From Flavobacteriales bacterium UBA1986 (GTDB lineage Bacteria > Bacteroidota > Bacteroidia > Flavobacteriales_G > Salibacteraceae): a stretch of DNA of 64,000 bases. The notes under the pieces are model-generated. The model did not search any database and was not told where the DNA came from. It worked only from the letters and a program-made list of their open reading frames with translations. The stretch spans positions 1 through 64,000 of the forward strand of contig DDDG01000023.1 in the NCBI GenBank assembly GCA_002336245.1, given 5' to 3'. Numbering within the stretch: position 1 is the first letter of the stretch; each line of letters starts with the position of its first letter. Positions 63,128 to 64,000 of this stretch are shown one piece after another. Both the position numbers and the translations under genes were made by a program.

Positions 63128-63787
63128 GTGAGTTCAATTCGAATCATAAGCGCGAACACTAATGCCTTGATGCAACTCGGCCTCAAAGCAGTATTGATGC
63201 GTGGAGGAGGGGTTGAAAAATTCAAAGAGGTTTTAACGCTCACTGACCTCGATGAACTCTTGGCTTCAGATGAATTCGGACTTCTCATTTTCTGTCCAAA
63301 TACTGAAGCAGGCTTTACCAAGGAAAAGTTGGCTGAGATTAGAAAGGCCAAGCCAGAGCTAAGTATTCTCGTCATTTCTAACATTCGCAGTCCACAGATG
63401 GTGCTTGACATCCTTCAAGAGGGAACCCAAGGATATTTAACCAATTCCTGCGATGAGCACGAAATACTGCACGCGGTCTTTGCCCTGGCTAAAGGAGAGA
63501 AGTTCTTTTGCAATAAAGTTCTCGACATCGTTCTAAACAAGCACCTCTACGAAGGAGAAGAGGAAAATTGTGAGCCAACTGTACTTACCAAGCGTGAAAC
63601 CGAAATCACCGCTTTATTGGCTTCTGGAAAGACAAACAAAGAAGTTGCAACTGAGCTTTGCCTAAGCCCGCATACCGTGCATACGCACCGAAAGAATGTA
63701 ATGAAGAAACTCAATCTGAGATCAGCTTCAGACATTACACGTTATGCAATGAACACGGGCTTATTGAACCCCGTCTACCCTCAATAG
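63128..63787 (+). CDS. LuxR-type regulator with degenerate receiver domain
   Basis: 219 aa laid out as a NarL-type response regulator: receiver-like domain (residues 1-125) and LuxR helix-turn-helix (about 150-212; LTKRETEITALLASGKTNKEVATELCLSPHTVHTHRKNVMKKLNL). The receiver lacks its phosphorylation site: the acidic pocket at the N-terminus reads SANTN and the strand that should carry the phosphorylated Asp reads LLIFCP (52-57). The later LVISNIRSPQMVLDILQEGTQGYLTN segment is preserved. It should bind DNA without phosphorylation, perhaps controlled by another ligand or constitutively. Starts with GTG. Confidence 0.87.
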   Translation: MSSIRIISANTNALMQLGLKAVLMRGGGVEKFKEVLTLTDLDELLASDEFGLLIFCPNTEAGFTKEKLAEIRKAKPELSILVISNIRSPQMVLDILQEGTQGYLTNSCDEHEILHAVFALAKGEKFFCNKVLDIVLNKHLYEGEEENCEPTVLTKRETEITALLASGKTNKEVATELCLSPHTVHTHRKNVMKKLNLRSASDITRYAMNTGLLNPVYPQ

Positions 63788-63815
63788 GGTAGTTCTGTAT
63801 TTCAAATTTACCCTA
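63785..63815. other. Hairpin over the stop codon of the LuxR-type gene
   Basis: TAGGGTA (63785-63791, starting at the TAG stop) pairs with TACCCTA (63809-63815); loop of 17 bases, no T run after it. It may protect or end the transcript weakly. Confidence 0.3.
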
Positions 63816-63824
63816 CCAAGGCGA

Positions 63825-63855
63825 TTGTCCTTGAGACTTTCGAAAGATAGATTTG
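63825..63855 (+). promoter_or_regulatory. Promoter of the partial secreted-protein gene
   Basis: TTG (63825-63827), 20 bases, then the perfect -7 box TAGATTTG (63848-63855). Expected transcript start near 63862, leaving a leader of about 37 bases before the ATG at 63899. Confidence 0.6.
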
Positions 63856-63898
63856 TCATCTAATATTATTTAGACTGTTTCTAAATAGACTTTAGACG

Positions 63899-64000
63899 AT
63901 GAATCGAATAATACTGTGCATTCTTTGCTTATTCCTTAGCCTTGCTGGAAATGCTCAACATTCCTTTGAACTCAATCTTAGCAATGAAGGAAATGCTTCC
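63899..64000 (+). CDS. Exported protein, N-terminus only (runs off the window)
   Basis: ATG at 63899 begins a signal peptide (MNRIILCILCLFLSLAGNAQ, cleavage expected after NAQ) and about 14 residues of mature protein (HSFELNLSNEGNAS) before the window ends. Family unknown. A good promoter lies 44 bases upstream, which supports the start. Confidence 0.75.
   Translation, partial: MNRIILCILCLFLSLAGNAQHSFELNLSNEGNAS

Noticed and set aside
1..64000. tRNA or rRNA genes
   Set aside because: I looked for T-loop (GGTTCGAATCC-like) sequences in the gaps and found none with a matching cloverleaf; no rRNA sequence is present despite the S23-family gene.

Overview
The window is a stretch of chromosome from a Bacteroidota bacterium, most likely a marine-type member of the Flavobacteriia. 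Several things point there: four secreted proteins end in Por/T9SS-style C-terminal sorting domains, a GldI-like FKBP lipoprotein and SprB-type repeats are present, families largely confined to this phylum (DUF4199, DUF5723, four-helix-bundle S23 protein) occur, Shine-Dalgarno sequences are scarce, and many genes are preceded by the Bacteroidota -7 promoter box TAnnTTTG. There is no rRNA, tRNA, phage, transposase or CRISPR array.

Layout. 0-6.5 kb: YceI-like lipoprotein, a GT39-type membrane glycosyltransferase fused to TPRs, an Mpl/MurC-type ligase, rhomboid protease and flavodoxin, in convergent pairs whose stop codons overlap. 6.5-11.8 kb (minus): a TPR protein, trmD, a Na/Pi cotransporter, an M42 peptidase and rplS, the last with its own promoter and a possible L19-type leader. 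11.8-22.5 kb: an AlkC-like DNA glycosylase, a LamG T9SS cargo, an M28 peptidase, DUF2461, a DUF5723 outer-membrane protein cut by a stop, gldI plus a second FKBP lipoprotein, and a frameshifted secreted protein. 22.5-26 kb: tetrapyrrole-methylase/RsmI-like enzyme, low-molecular-weight phosphatase, dnaA and a divergent thioesterase, followed by a palindromic repeat array. 26-35.5 kb: T9SS metalloprotease, EamA transporter, thiolase, an S23 four-helix-bundle gene bracketed by inverted GAGAGT arrays, DUF1015, SLC12-like transporter, histidine kinase. 35.5-43.7 kb: Ppx/GppA, a DegT-family enzyme with His in place of the PLP lysine, an RmlD-like reductase, rho, DUF4199, prfC and a fatty-acid desaturase. 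43.7-52.5 kb: PNGase F-like/LamG T9SS cargo, ECF sigma factor with a membrane partner, lipoproteins, SRPBCC/GyrI-like protein, a CDF transporter, and a 0.7 kb non-coding gap ending in a strong terminator. 52.5-64 kb: bestrophin, methyltransferase, SprB-repeat T9SS protein, START-domain protein, glutamate-synthase-like FMN enzyme, quinone reductase, ogt, a TonB-type outer-membrane receptor, a LuxR regulator with a degenerate receiver, and the start of a secreted protein.

The most notable feature is how many otherwise recognisable genes are broken by a single lesion: DUF5723 (TAA), bestrophin (TAG), START protein (TGA), quinone reductase (TGA plus a one-base deletion) and a secreted protein (A8 homopolymer frameshift). 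Three of them lie within 52.5-59.6 kb. This is either early gene decay or consensus error. Other leads are the two repeat families, the possible structured RNA upstream of the bestrophin, and a set of genes whose -7 box is so close to the start codon that the mRNA should be leaderless. I found no defence island or obvious new multi-gene system.
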